17,617 bases of DNA, from contig SLAU01000204.1 of assembly GCA_007126675.1 (NCBI GenBank), forward strand, positions 1-17,617, in the 5' to 3' direction. The stretch comes from Balneolaceae bacterium (GTDB lineage: Bacteria > Bacteroidota > Rhodothermia > Balneolales > Balneolaceae). The notes below the pieces were generated by a model. The model did not search any database. It saw only the letters and a program-made list of their open reading frames with translations, and was not told the origin of the DNA. The translations under genes and the position numbers were made by a program. This document shows positions 1-7,466 of this stretch, piece by piece (the stretch's first letter is position 1; the number at the start of each line of letters is the position of its first letter).

Positions 1-1083
1 CTGATCATCAGCCTGGTTTGGCCGCAAACGTTCAGGTCAAGCTCAGAGATTATTCAGCTTCAACAGCCGGCACCTTCCGTTGGCGGATTAATTCAGACTC
101 TTGCTCCTATTAACCTGGCGCGTGACAGGGTGGGCGGTGAAACCATTCTTGTGGTTTTGAATAGTCAGACTCTCAGATCGAATATAATTGATGAGTTTAA
201 TCTTAGTGAAGTTTACAGGTCAGATATCCAGGAAGAGCTACTGAAAAAACTGAATGAGAATATCGATATTGAACCGGTACGTGAAGGAGGATTTGGGTTT
301 AACCCGATTGTATCTGTTAAACTTTCTGTAATAGACAGGGAGCCGGAACGTGCACAAGAGATGAATAAGTTTATTTTAGATGAACTGAACAAAGAGATGG
401 AAAAGTATAACCGCATTTCGTCTCATGAGTTATTAATTATACTCGAAGAACGGTACGAGCAGAACCTCGAAGATCTTGAAGCTGCCGAAAATAGGTTGAA
501 TCAATTTCAAAATGAATATGGCATTCTTCAGGTGAGTACACAAATTTCTGCGTTAATCGAGGGCCTTGCAGATTTAAAATCAGAAATTACTCTTAAAGAG
601 ATTGAATTGGCTGTTTTGGATGATGTGCTGGATCGCAGTACCCCTCAGTACAGAACCAAACAACTTGAATTGCGCGAATTGCGAAATGCATATCGCAGTT
701 ATATCGATCGAAGCGAAGATCTTGAAGAGATGGATGATACTTTTTATCCGCTGCTCGATTTTCCGGACCTGCTTTTGCAATTTGTAAGATTACAGCGTGA
801 TGTAGAAATACAGCAGGCTATTAAGGAAACTCTTTTTCCCCAGCTTGAACAGCAGCGCATTACATATCGCAACAGCACCAGCGGAATTGAATTAGTGGAT
901 GAACCAAACTTCCCAACCTACAAAGACGGCCCGAAGCGTGCTATTATTGTATTGGCCGGAATGCTCTTTTCTATATTTATAGCGTTTATTGTAATTGCGA
1001 TTAAAGAGATAATGAGAGATCCGGAGTCGGATGCTGCTCAAAAGCTAATACAAATCAGGGAAGAACTGTCATTTAAAAAGTAA
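1..1083 (+). CDS. Wzz/PCP-type polysaccharide chain-length determinant, 5'-truncated by window edge
   Basis: The frame is open from base 1, so this is the C-terminal 360 residues of a longer protein; the ATG-like and GTG codons near 130 are internal. The visible part begins inside a hydrophobic segment (LIISLVWP) that looks like the end of the first membrane helix. A long, charged periplasmic region follows with coiled-coil-like stretches (roughly residues 140-225 and 265-290 of the visible part). A proline-containing linker (PNFPTYKDGPKR) then precedes a second membrane helix (AIIVLAGMLFSIF...). This TM-coil-Pro-TM plan is that of Wzz/polysaccharide co-polymerases, inner-membrane proteins that set chain length in Wzy-dependent O-antigen or capsule synthesis. 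Only about 25 residues follow the last helix, so no BY-type tyrosine kinase is fused. The stop codon TAA overlaps the ATG of the ligase/polymerase gene by one base, so the two are probably translationally coupled. Confidence 0.85.
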   Translation: MIISLVWPQTFRSSSEIIQLQQPAPSVGGLIQTLAPINLARDRVGGETILVVLNSQTLRSNIIDEFNLSEVYRSDIQEELLKKLNENIDIEPVREGGFGFNPIVSVKLSVIDREPERAQEMNKFILDELNKEMEKYNRISSHELLIILEERYEQNLEDLEAAENRLNQFQNEYGILQVSTQISALIEGLADLKSEITLKEIELAVLDDVLDRSTPQYRTKQLELRELRNAYRSYIDRSEDLEEMDDTFYPLLDFPDLLLQFVRLQRDVEIQQAIKETLFPQLEQQRITYRNSTSGIELVDEPNFPTYKDGPKRAIIVLAGMLFSIFIAFIVIAIKEIMRDPESDAAQKLIQIREELSFKK

Positions 1084-2486
1084 TGCTCAGCTACAAGCTA
1101 CAGGATGAAACTCTGTTGATCAGCCTGGTTGCCGGCCTGTTAACCCTGCTCCTTGCGGGTTTACTTTTATTATTTAGCTACCAGCTGGCGTTTGTGCTTT
1201 TTTTTCTGACTATTGTGGCAGGGGTGTTTGCTTATTTCTGTTTTCAGCACCCATGGCTGATGTTATTTCCCATTACAATCGGTTCATTTTTAGGTGCCCT
1301 GTATTACTTTTTTGAGAGTTCTCCGCTGCCTGTTACCCTGTTCCAATTTTTTCTGGTAGCAGGTTTATTGATATTGGTACTGCACGCTTTTTACTACAAA
1401 AAATTTGAGATTCGATTAACAGGCCTCGAATTACCTGTATTAATATTATTGTCGCTTATTTTTATATCTCTTGTTTACAGTCCCGGCCGGGATGCCGGAT
1501 TCTTTAACGCTCTTCGGTTTGTTATCCTGCTCATATTTATTCTGTATATCATGAATGTGGTTCAGAAACACAGGCATGCGTTATATATACTTGCCGGCCT
1601 TGTAGTGGTTGGGGTAGTTTTATCTGCTTATTCTGTTGCCGAATACATGATGAATCCACAAATTGCCATAGAAAATATACTTGGCGCAGGAGCATCACTA
1701 ACAAGAGTATCAGCAGGAGGTTTGTATCACGATCCTAACAGGTTTGCAGCAATTCTCTTCATCCCTGCTGCGGCTACGGCAGCTGTCACATTTTCAAATC
1801 TTAATTGGAAATACAGGATTATATCTTCCATCTTGTTTGTTGTTTTACTTGGCGGAATAGTTGCGTCATTTTCGCGAAGCGGATTGATCTCACTTGTTAT
1901 CATCGTGCTTTTAACAATATCACTGACTAAGCAATGGAAGTTCTCTTTTGTACTTGGAACACTTGCATTTGCAACTGTTTTGGTGATTCCGGAATTCAGG
2001 TCAGCTCTTCTTACCACAGTCGACCGGATTTATGAAGTTGCATTTGGAACAAGTGCGGATGATTCAGCCGGTATACGTATGATGCTGGCTATAGCCGGGA
2101 TGAATATGTTTTTTGAAAGTTATATGTTGGGTGTCGGGTTTGGCGGCTTTCCCGAGCGGTTCACCGATTATTTTACTCTACAGCAGTCGGTTGGTGTAAA
2201 TATGCCGCATAATGTAACCTATAAAGTAATGGCAGAACTCGGCCTGGCAGGCTTACTGCTTTTTTTATTTCTCTTCTATTGTGTTGTAAAGACTGGGTAT
2301 GCCGCATTCAAACAATCGGTTAATGAATACCAAAAGATACTTTACATATCGCTGCTCACTGCTTTAATTGGTTATGTTACTTTCTACCAGTTTTATGGCG
2401 GTGCATTAACTGACAGTAACCTGATGCTACTCGTAGGGTTGATTTTTGCAGGAAACTGCCTGTTTACTGAAGGAGTGAAAAGTTAA
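1083..2486 (+). CDS. O-antigen ligase / Wzy-type polymerase family membrane protein
   Basis: A 467-residue, very hydrophobic protein with about 11-12 predicted membrane helices. It carries the marks of the O-antigen ligase (Wzy_C/WaaL, PF04932) family. The helix-end motif SRSG lies at residues 264-267. A large periplasmic loop then contains SAGIR (328-332), GVGFGGFPE (350-358) and a conserved PHN (375-377), followed by AELGLAGLL. Family members transfer undecaprenyl-linked glycan either to lipid A core (ligase) or onto another repeat unit (polymerase); sequence reading alone cannot separate these. The adjacent Wzz-type partner slightly favours a polymerase or exopolysaccharide role. The ATG sits in a TAATG junction with the upstream stop, so the start is well supported. 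The 3' end overlaps the stop codon of the convergent glycosyltransferase gene by four bases. Confidence 0.85.
   Translation: MLSYKLQDETLLISLVAGLLTLLLAGLLLLFSYQLAFVLFFLTIVAGVFAYFCFQHPWLMLFPITIGSFLGALYYFFESSPLPVTLFQFFLVAGLLILVLHAFYYKKFEIRLTGLELPVLILLSLIFISLVYSPGRDAGFFNALRFVILLIFILYIMNVVQKHRHALYILAGLVVVGVVLSAYSVAEYMMNPQIAIENILGAGASLTRVSAGGLYHDPNRFAAILFIPAAATAAVTFSNLNWKYRIISSILFVVLLGGIVASFSRSGLISLVIIVLLTISLTKQWKFSFVLGTLAFATVLVIPEFRSALLTTVDRIYEVAFGTSADDSAGIRMMLAIAGMNMFFESYMLGVGFGGFPERFTDYFTLQQSVGVNMPHNVTYKVMAELGLAGLLLFLFLFYCVVKTGYAAFKQSVNEYQKILYISLLTALIGYVTFYQFYGGALTDSNLMLLVGLIFAGNCLFTEGVKS
2483..2486. other. Shared stop codons of two convergent genes (TTAA)
   Basis: The palindromic tetramer TTAA serves as the TAA stop of the ligase/polymerase on the plus strand (2484-2486) and of the glycosyltransferase on the minus strand (2483-2485). 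The two coding regions therefore overlap by four bases tail to tail, with no room for a terminator between them. Confidence 0.9.
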
Positions 2487-3712
2487 TCAGTCGCAGTTTC
2501 TTTTAGAAGTTCTGATAGGCGGCCGGCAAGAATCTCTCTGGAAAACTCTTTTCTTATGAATACCGGACCGGATTTGGATAATTTTTCTCTTTCAGCACGG
2601 TTATTTTTTATCATCCGGATATTTTTTGCAAGTAATTCCGGGTTTTTCGGCTCAATAGTAACTGCAGCTCCGCTTTTGTTACCTATCTCTTCCATCATTC
2701 CGCGGCCGCAGGTAATAACCGGAACACCGCATGCCAGATACTCATAAAATTTAACAGTTACTATCGATTCGAATGCTTTAGAAGGATTGATGGGGTTTAC
2801 TGCAATATCGAAGCTTGAGATGTAATAAGGTATCTGCTTATGTTTTTTTAAACCAACCCAATCAAGATTGTTTGGTTTAAACTCTTCGATTATATCCTGC
2901 AGCTGGTTGTTGCGCCCTCCATCACCTACAATAACAAACTGAATTTCCGGGTCTTTTTCGCACAGCTTGGCGGCTTCTACAAATGTCCTCAAGTCGTGAA
3001 TAACACCCAATGACCCCACATAACCTACCCTGAATTTCGATTTGTCATACTCTTCATCAATTCCTTCTGAAGGCTTTTTCATTTTTTGAAAAAGATTCAG
3101 ATCTACTCCATTGGGTATAACGGCTGTGGGAGTATTGTTGCTTCTTTTTCGGATAATTTTTTCAGCTGCGGATGTAACAGGCACAATCAGGTCGGCATTG
3201 TGGTAGAGCCATTTTTCAATTTTCCGGCCAAACCGGATAAAAAACGACTCATTTTCGAGATCGATCTGGTTAACTGCCGAATCAGGCCAAATATCACGCA
3301 CTTCAAACACAAATCTTGATCCAAAGATTTTACTTAACAGGTAACCCGAAATGCCTGCGAATATGGGCGGTGAGGTTACATAGATGACGTCATACTTTTT
3401 AGGATGCACCAACAGGTAGAAAAAGCTTGAGATCATAAAAGAGATGAAAAAAAGCAGCTGTTCCGCTACGTTTTTCCGTTGGTTGGCAACTGCCCATATA
3501 CGATGTATATAAAGGTTTTCGTCTGCCTTGTCTTTATAGGCCCAGTATTTTTTATAAGAATCGTTCAGTACGCCTGTTGGATAGTTTGGGCGCTCACACA
3601 CCACATCCACTTCCCAACCATCGCCAGCCAGTACCTTGCTCATCACACTGCTGCGAACAGCTCCGGCACCAACTTCGGGGGGATAATATTGTGTGATATA
3701 AAGTAATTTCAC
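2483..3712 (-). CDS. GT4-family glycosyltransferase (WbuB/WcaI-like)
   Basis: A 409-residue GT-B fold glycosyltransferase. The N-terminal half starts MKLLYITQYYPPEVGAGA, typical of a GT4-type acceptor domain, and has a hydrophobic stretch near residues 84-103 that may bring it to the inner membrane. Further motifs are RDIWPDS (139-145), IPNGVDLNLF (199-208), GYVGSLG (230-236), a donor-domain VGDGG (262-266) and KFYEYLACGVPV (321-332), the nucleotide-sugar binding end of the family. It probably adds one sugar to a lipid-linked polysaccharide repeat in the cytoplasm; donor and acceptor cannot be read from sequence. The start is GTG: the family's usual first residues begin exactly there, and no better start lies before it. 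No clear Shine-Dalgarno sequence precedes it. It lies 18 bp after the SLBB exporter gene on the same strand, so the two are probably co-transcribed. Confidence 0.88.
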   Translation of the reverse strand: MKLLYITQYYPPEVGAGAVRSSVMSKVLAGDGWEVDVVCERPNYPTGVLNDSYKKYWAYKDKADENLYIHRIWAVANQRKNVAEQLLFFISFMISSFFYLLVHPKKYDVIYVTSPPIFAGISGYLLSKIFGSRFVFEVRDIWPDSAVNQIDLENESFFIRFGRKIEKWLYHNADLIVPVTSAAEKIIRKRSNNTPTAVIPNGVDLNLFQKMKKPSEGIDEEYDKSKFRVGYVGSLGVIHDLRTFVEAAKLCEKDPEIQFVIVGDGGRNNQLQDIIEEFKPNNLDWVGLKKHKQIPYYISSFDIAVNPINPSKAFESIVTVKFYEYLACGVPVITCGRGMMEEIGNKSGAAVTIEPKNPELLAKNIRMIKNNRAEREKLSKSGPVFIRKEFSREILAGRLSELLKETATD

Positions 3713-3730
3713 GTGTTACTGTTTGTGATA

Positions 3731-5467
3731 CTACCGCGTGATTGCAACGTAAGTTGTTATTACAGCAGTTATGGTGGAAACCGTTGTCAGAATTAGCTGC
3801 AGGTTACTTCTCCGCAGGTTACGAAGCTGAAGGTCATAATTTCTCATGGCGTTCAATTCATCGAATGGAACTCTGTCTACAAAAATCATGTCACCCGATT
3901 CGATTGTTGTATCTTCCGGATTTTTCCATGCGCGGCTACCTGCTTTAATCACATAAAGCCGTTCTGTATCTGCAATCAGGCTGAACCCGCCCGCTTTTTC
4001 AATATATTGACTTACCGACATTCCCGGATCGAACTGATAATTGCCCGGATTGTTAAACTGTCCGTACAATACAACATTTTGATAATCCCGCGGAATATAA
4101 AGCCGGTCGCCGTCATTAAGCCGAATCTGTTCCAGCTCCCGCTCATCTTTCAAATTTATGTACATTCTACGCTCAGAGCCAAGCTGCTGCTCCATTTCAA
4201 GATACTCAAAACCTTGTTGAATCTGGTTTGATGTTCGCATCAACTGCCGGGTATCAACACCGGTTGCAGCGGGAACTTGTCTGTCGGTAGGTACGCTTCG
4301 AAGCAGCCAGGCTGCGTTTGGCAATGCAGCATTTGTGAGCCCTCCGGCAAGATCAAGAAGCTCTTTAAGTGTGGTTTCATCATTATCGATCGGGTAGTTA
4401 CCGGGATTAATCGCTTCACCGTATATCCACGCAGAGGCACTGCGCGTTGCATCTTTAAGGTAAGGAATGATCAGCCTGTCGTCCGGCTCAAGCATAATGT
4501 CCGAGGTTTCAGGATCATCAAGAGATACTTCCTGTACGGTTACGCCATACTGTCCTCGTCTGTATAATTTAGCTACCGATCGATCAGCCCCATCTCTGAA
4601 ACCACCTGACAATCGCAAAAGTGTTCCTACCGAATCATCCTCACGGTACTCAATCTCCTGGGCATTTTGCACTGCACCTGAAACGCTAATCCGTGGTGAG
4701 TGTTCATTCACCTGGCGAATATGTATGATATCACCATCATAAACATAAGGGTTGGCTGCCTGCACACCGGCAGAAAAATAGCTGATCAGGTCGCCATCTG
4801 TACTCAGGTCAGGGTTTTCTCTTTCAATGGAGATATTTCTGAGTGAATAGTTAGTGGCTGTCAGAAATTGACTACGATAACGCGGTGTGTTTCGTCCTTC
4901 GGAAGGCAGCTCGCCTTCTGTAATCGCTGGAAAAATGGCAAGATCGAGCCGTGCACCGGCAGGCAGTTTGTACTTTCCGGGGAAGGGCACATCTCCTACA
5001 ATCTGCACTTCAACAGGACGGGGCATCTGAACACTCAGGCTCAGCTCGAAATCACGAAGTTCTTTTCTCAGAGCTTCATTAATTTTTGTGGTTGCATCTG
5101 CTATAGTTAATCCAGCAAGCTCAATATTACCGGCGTAAGGCATGAATAAGTACCCATTAGGATTAACTACAAGTGCCCGTGCATTTACCGAAACCGGCCC
5201 TTTAACATCTACGGTTAATACATCCTGAGGGCCGATGATATAAGTATCAGGATCAAAAAATCCGGATCCCGGAACCATATCTGTTAAAAACTGAAGGCCT
5301 ACTTCATCCACAAATAATTTAGTGGAACCGATGGTGGCCGGAAGCTGAATGCCTGTCCTGTCGCGTCTGTCTTCTTCATCATTATTTTGAGCTGACAATG
5401 TGCCCGATAATAGTAAGGTGAGTCCAACCAGTAAAGTTGCAAAACGTGTAATGCTTTTTTGAACCAT
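3731..5467 (-). CDS. SLBB-domain polysaccharide export protein (Wza-like outer-membrane channel component)
   Basis: A 578-residue secreted protein. Residues 1-26 form a type I signal peptide (hydrophobic core ATLLVGLTLLLSG, cleavage likely after LSA). There is no lipobox cysteine, unlike E. coli Wza. A Poly_export domain starts near residue 74 (YIIGPQDVLTVDV) and runs to about 150. Repeated SLBB/soluble beta-grasp units follow, seen as VQIVGDVPFPGKY (154-166), ISVSGAVQNAQE (260-271), AWIYGEAINPGNY (346-358) and VVLYGQFNNPGNY (465-477). The C-terminus has a single hydrophobic segment (about 555-576), the place where Wza has its membrane-crossing helix. It probably forms the outer-membrane exit for capsule or exopolysaccharide made with the Wzz- and Wzy-type proteins nearby. 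At 578 residues it is larger than Wza (about 380) because of extra SLBB units. It heads a likely operon with the downstream glycosyltransferase. Confidence 0.88.
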   Translation of the reverse strand: MVQKSITRFATLLVGLTLLLSGTLSAQNNDEEDRRDRTGIQLPATIGSTKLFVDEVGLQFLTDMVPGSGFFDPDTYIIGPQDVLTVDVKGPVSVNARALVVNPNGYLFMPYAGNIELAGLTIADATTKINEALRKELRDFELSLSVQMPRPVEVQIVGDVPFPGKYKLPAGARLDLAIFPAITEGELPSEGRNTPRYRSQFLTATNYSLRNISIERENPDLSTDGDLISYFSAGVQAANPYVYDGDIIHIRQVNEHSPRISVSGAVQNAQEIEYREDDSVGTLLRLSGGFRDGADRSVAKLYRRGQYGVTVQEVSLDDPETSDIMLEPDDRLIIPYLKDATRSASAWIYGEAINPGNYPIDNDETTLKELLDLAGGLTNAALPNAAWLLRSVPTDRQVPAATGVDTRQLMRTSNQIQQGFEYLEMEQQLGSERRMYINLKDERELEQIRLNDGDRLYIPRDYQNVVLYGQFNNPGNYQFDPGMSVSQYIEKAGGFSLIADTERLYVIKAGSRAWKNPEDTTIESGDMIFVDRVPFDELNAMRNYDLQLRNLRRSNLQLILTTVSTITAVITTYVAITR

Positions 5468-5491
5468 TCAAATCTGTTTTAAAAATTTTAA

Positions 5492-5519
5492 CTAAGATAA
5501 AGATTATGAACTACACAAA
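5492..5519 (-). promoter_or_regulatory. Candidate promoter of the SLBB exporter gene
   Basis: Reading the minus strand, TTTG at 5519-5516 is followed after 16 bp by TATCTTAG at 5499-5492, which matches the Bacteroidota -7 element TAnnTTTG in five of six defined positions. It lies 24 bp before the ATG in a 124-bp spacer. The spacing is short for the -33/-7 pair, so this is a tentative call. Confidence 0.25.
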
Positions 5520-5591
5520 CGAAAGGAATGTGATCTTCTTTTATGGGATTTACAGGTTTAGTGTCAGCCAAAAATTAATTTGTTTTTTCAG

Positions 5592-6485
5592 TCAGAATCT
5601 GCCGTAACGGGTCATCAATATTCCAGCAATTACAATAGCAGAGCCAAGATATTGAAGTGTTTGCAGACTTTCACCAAGTAATAATATTCCAAATAACAGG
5701 CCAAGCACCGGTACCAGGTTTTGATAAGTAGCTGTGCGTACAGCGCCCACTTTCTGAATGCCATTATTCCAAACCAAAAAAGCTACTCCAATTGCAAGCA
5801 GACCGCTGAAAAATACGCCGCCGTATGCAATTGCCGAAACATCATTCCAATCGGTGGGTGAGGCAAAAGGAATTGCCAGAAGTGTAAGTGAAACTGCACC
5901 AACGGTTGTCATAATTGCAGAATACTGAAGCGGAGTGTACCGAGTGAGGTAGCTTTTTGAAATAATTGTGAATATCGCAAAAACAACTGCTGCAGTAACA
6001 ATTGTGATGTCGCCAAGAAAAGTGTCGGAGCCGAACGATATCGGATTCTCACCATACACAACAATAAATGTAACCCCAATAAATGCGAAAACTACCCCGG
6101 TGCCTTTTAGTTTATTTAAAAGTTCTATTGAAAGGAAATGTGCAAAAATTGCAACCCAAATTGGGATGGTTCCCAGCATCACAGCTGCATTTGCTGCAAG
6201 TGTAAGATCTATTCCTGCAATGAAAAGCCACTGATATAGAAAATTCCCAAGTAATCCCAAAGCTACTAACGGCAGCCAGTCTTTTTTATCTACTGAAAAC
6301 CACTCTTTTTTTCGGATAAGAACAATCCAGATAAAAGATGAGGCTAATATAAATCTCAGTGAGTTGAAGATGTATGGATCAATTTCGGCAAGACTGGCTT
6401 TTACCACAGAGAAATTCAATGCCCAGACAAATGCAATGCAAAGGAGGGATAAATCAGTAAGAAGATGAGATTTATTTACAGCCAT
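5592..6485 (-). CDS. EamA/DMT-superfamily permease
   Basis: A 297-residue membrane protein with about ten hydrophobic helices arranged as two EamA repeats (roughly 12-143 and 157-293). Each repeat has the usual features, such as WALNFSVVKASL early in the first half and VGAVRTATYQNLVPVLGLLFGILLLGE late in the second, where the conserved P..a.l.g...lGE pattern of the family is visible. Members export or import small metabolites (amino acids, nucleosides, drugs) across the inner membrane; the substrate cannot be told from sequence. It is on the same strand as the SLBB gene with 124 bp between and is divergent from tetR, so it may be an independent unit. The start ATG is the first after the intergenic gap; no strong ribosome binding site is present. 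It is not a close copy of the second EamA permease at 14521. Confidence 0.88.
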   Translation of the reverse strand: MAVNKSHLLTDLSLLCIAFVWALNFSVVKASLAEIDPYIFNSLRFILASSFIWIVLIRKKEWFSVDKKDWLPLVALGLLGNFLYQWLFIAGIDLTLAANAAVMLGTIPIWVAIFAHFLSIELLNKLKGTGVVFAFIGVTFIVVYGENPISFGSDTFLGDITIVTAAVVFAIFTIISKSYLTRYTPLQYSAIMTTVGAVSLTLLAIPFASPTDWNDVSAIAYGGVFFSGLLAIGVAFLVWNNGIQKVGAVRTATYQNLVPVLGLLFGILLLGESLQTLQYLGSAIVIAGILMTRYGRF

Positions 6486-6684
6486 AGTAAGTTTTCAGCC
6501 GCCTAAGATATGAAAAAAAGTTGAGGATTAGTCTTCGCTGTGTACGAGGATGCTTTAATTTTCTAATCAAATAATCATTTCCAAAAGTTTTACACAGCTT
6601 TCAGTTGCAATTATAATGGTGTACTGAACTATTAAAAATATTTTTTTGATCTGTTGGAACGCGGTTATGAAATTGGTAGTTTAC

Positions 6685-6697
6685 TGACTGTTATTCA
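6685..6697. promoter_or_regulatory. Candidate TetR-type operator, upstream imperfect copy (tetR promoter)
   Basis: TGACTGTTATTCA differs by one base from the perfect palindrome 18 bp downstream (6703-6715). It lies just upstream of, and touches, the candidate -7 element of tetR. Tandem copies 18 bp apart would place two repressor dimers nearly two helical turns apart, on roughly the same face of the DNA. Confidence 0.55.
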
Positions 6698-6702
6698 AAT
6701 TT

Positions 6703-6715
6703 TGACTGTTAGTCA
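6703..6715. promoter_or_regulatory. Candidate TetR-type operator, perfect palindrome at tetR start
   Basis: TGACT-GTT-AGTCA is a perfect 5+3+5 palindrome ending three bases before the tetR ATG. The same arms recur after tetR, before the TolC-like gene (7374-7386). Palindromes at the promoter of a TetR-family gene are usual sites for its own repressor. Confidence 0.65.
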
Positions 6716-6718
6716 TAT

Positions 6719-7372
6719 ATGGAGAAAAAACTTACACGCAAAGAACGGGAAAAACTGGCTCGCAGGGAGGCGATAATTGATGCTGCTCTTGAAATAGTAT
6801 CTGAAAAAGGATTTGAAGGATTAACAATGGATGAGCTGGCAGAGAGGGCTGAGGTCGGCAAAGGAACATTGTATCTTTATTTTAAAAGCAAAACTTCAAT
6901 CTACCTTGCACTTTGCGAAAGAGGTTCAGCTTTATTGAATCAGCAGATGGCAAAAGTAATCACGAAAAATCTTCCCGGAATTAAAATTGTGGAAGAGCTT
7001 GGCCAAACATATCTCGAATTTATCCAAAGGCAACCCGTCTATTTTACCGCTTTCAGCTATTATGAAAACATTATTGACCAGGATGTAATTGAAGAAAGTG
7101 AAATTGCTGCCCAATGCGAAGAAAATGCCGAACAGGCGATGACCTATATAGTACGTGCGCTTCAGATTGGGATGCAGGATAATTCGATTAAAGATGAGTT
7201 TGATCCTAAAGTGTTGGGATTGATTATTTGGGGGGCTTCCAAAGGGGTTATGCACATAGCGTTTTTGAAACACGAAAAACATCGCATGAAGGTATTGGAT
7301 GAGGTTGATGTTAGTTTAAAATCATTAATAAATGGTTTTATCAAATTAATTGGTTCAGGAATGAGAAAGTAA
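6719..7372 (+). CDS. TetR/AcrR-family transcriptional repressor of the efflux operon
   Basis: A 217-residue regulator with a classical TetR N-terminal helix-turn-helix. The first helix is RREAIIDAALEIVSEKGFEG (16-35). The recognition part follows as TMDELAERAEVGKGTLYLYF (36-55), then KSKTSIYLALCERG. The remaining ~150 residues are all-helical and variable, as expected for the ligand-binding and dimer domain. It is the first gene of the locus tetR-channel-adaptor-RND pump, all in one direction, so it most likely represses the pump and itself, with the pump's substrates as inducers. The matching TGACT-N3-AGTCA palindromes on both sides of the gene support this. The ATG lies only three bases after the proximal operator, so transcripts would have a very short leader, and no Shine-Dalgarno sequence is visible. 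Confidence 0.92.
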   Translation: MEKKLTRKEREKLARREAIIDAALEIVSEKGFEGLTMDELAERAEVGKGTLYLYFKSKTSIYLALCERGSALLNQQMAKVITKNLPGIKIVEELGQTYLEFIQRQPVYFTAFSYYENIIDQDVIEESEIAAQCEENAEQAMTYIVRALQIGMQDNSIKDEFDPKVLGLIIWGASKGVMHIAFLKHEKHRMKVLDEVDVSLKSLINGFIKLIGSGMRK

Positions 7373-7373
7373 G

Positions 7374-7386
7374 TGACTGAGAGTCA
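7374..7386. promoter_or_regulatory. Candidate TetR-type operator before the TolC-like gene
   Basis: TGACT-GAG-AGTCA has the same arms as the palindrome at the tetR start, with a different centre. It begins two bases after the tetR stop codon. It is followed directly by AAAATTTG (7388-7395), a candidate -7 element, so a bound repressor would cover the promoter spacer of the efflux genes. Confidence 0.65.
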
Positions 7387-7466
7387 TAAAATTTGTAACA
7401 AACAATCATCTTTAACGTAAATTGGATTTAAAACTTAATTTAATAATTGAAATGAGTCAGGATATA

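Larger units (their letters stand above)
6486..6718. promoter_or_regulatory. Divergent intergenic region between EamA permease and tetR
   Basis: This 233-bp A+T-rich spacer must hold promoters for both directions. On the tetR side, TTGG (6673-6676) and AAATTTTG (6697-6704) are a plausible -33/-7 pair about 20 bp apart, interleaved with the two operator copies listed separately. On the permease side, TATCTTAG occurs on the minus strand at 6510-6503, 17 bp before the ATG. That is the same octamer found before the SLBB exporter gene. Promoter calls are inference from motif and position. Confidence 0.4.

Noticed and set aside
4240..4567. Antisense open frames within the SLBB exporter gene
   Set aside because: They overlap a well-supported coding region, lack family features and follow from its codon pattern.
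7422..7466. TTG 7422 or ATG 7452 as start of the TolC-like gene
   Set aside because: Both add residues before a complete signal peptide that starts MKK at 7467, and 7422 is a weak codon close to the operator and candidate promoter. 7452 remains a possible alternative.
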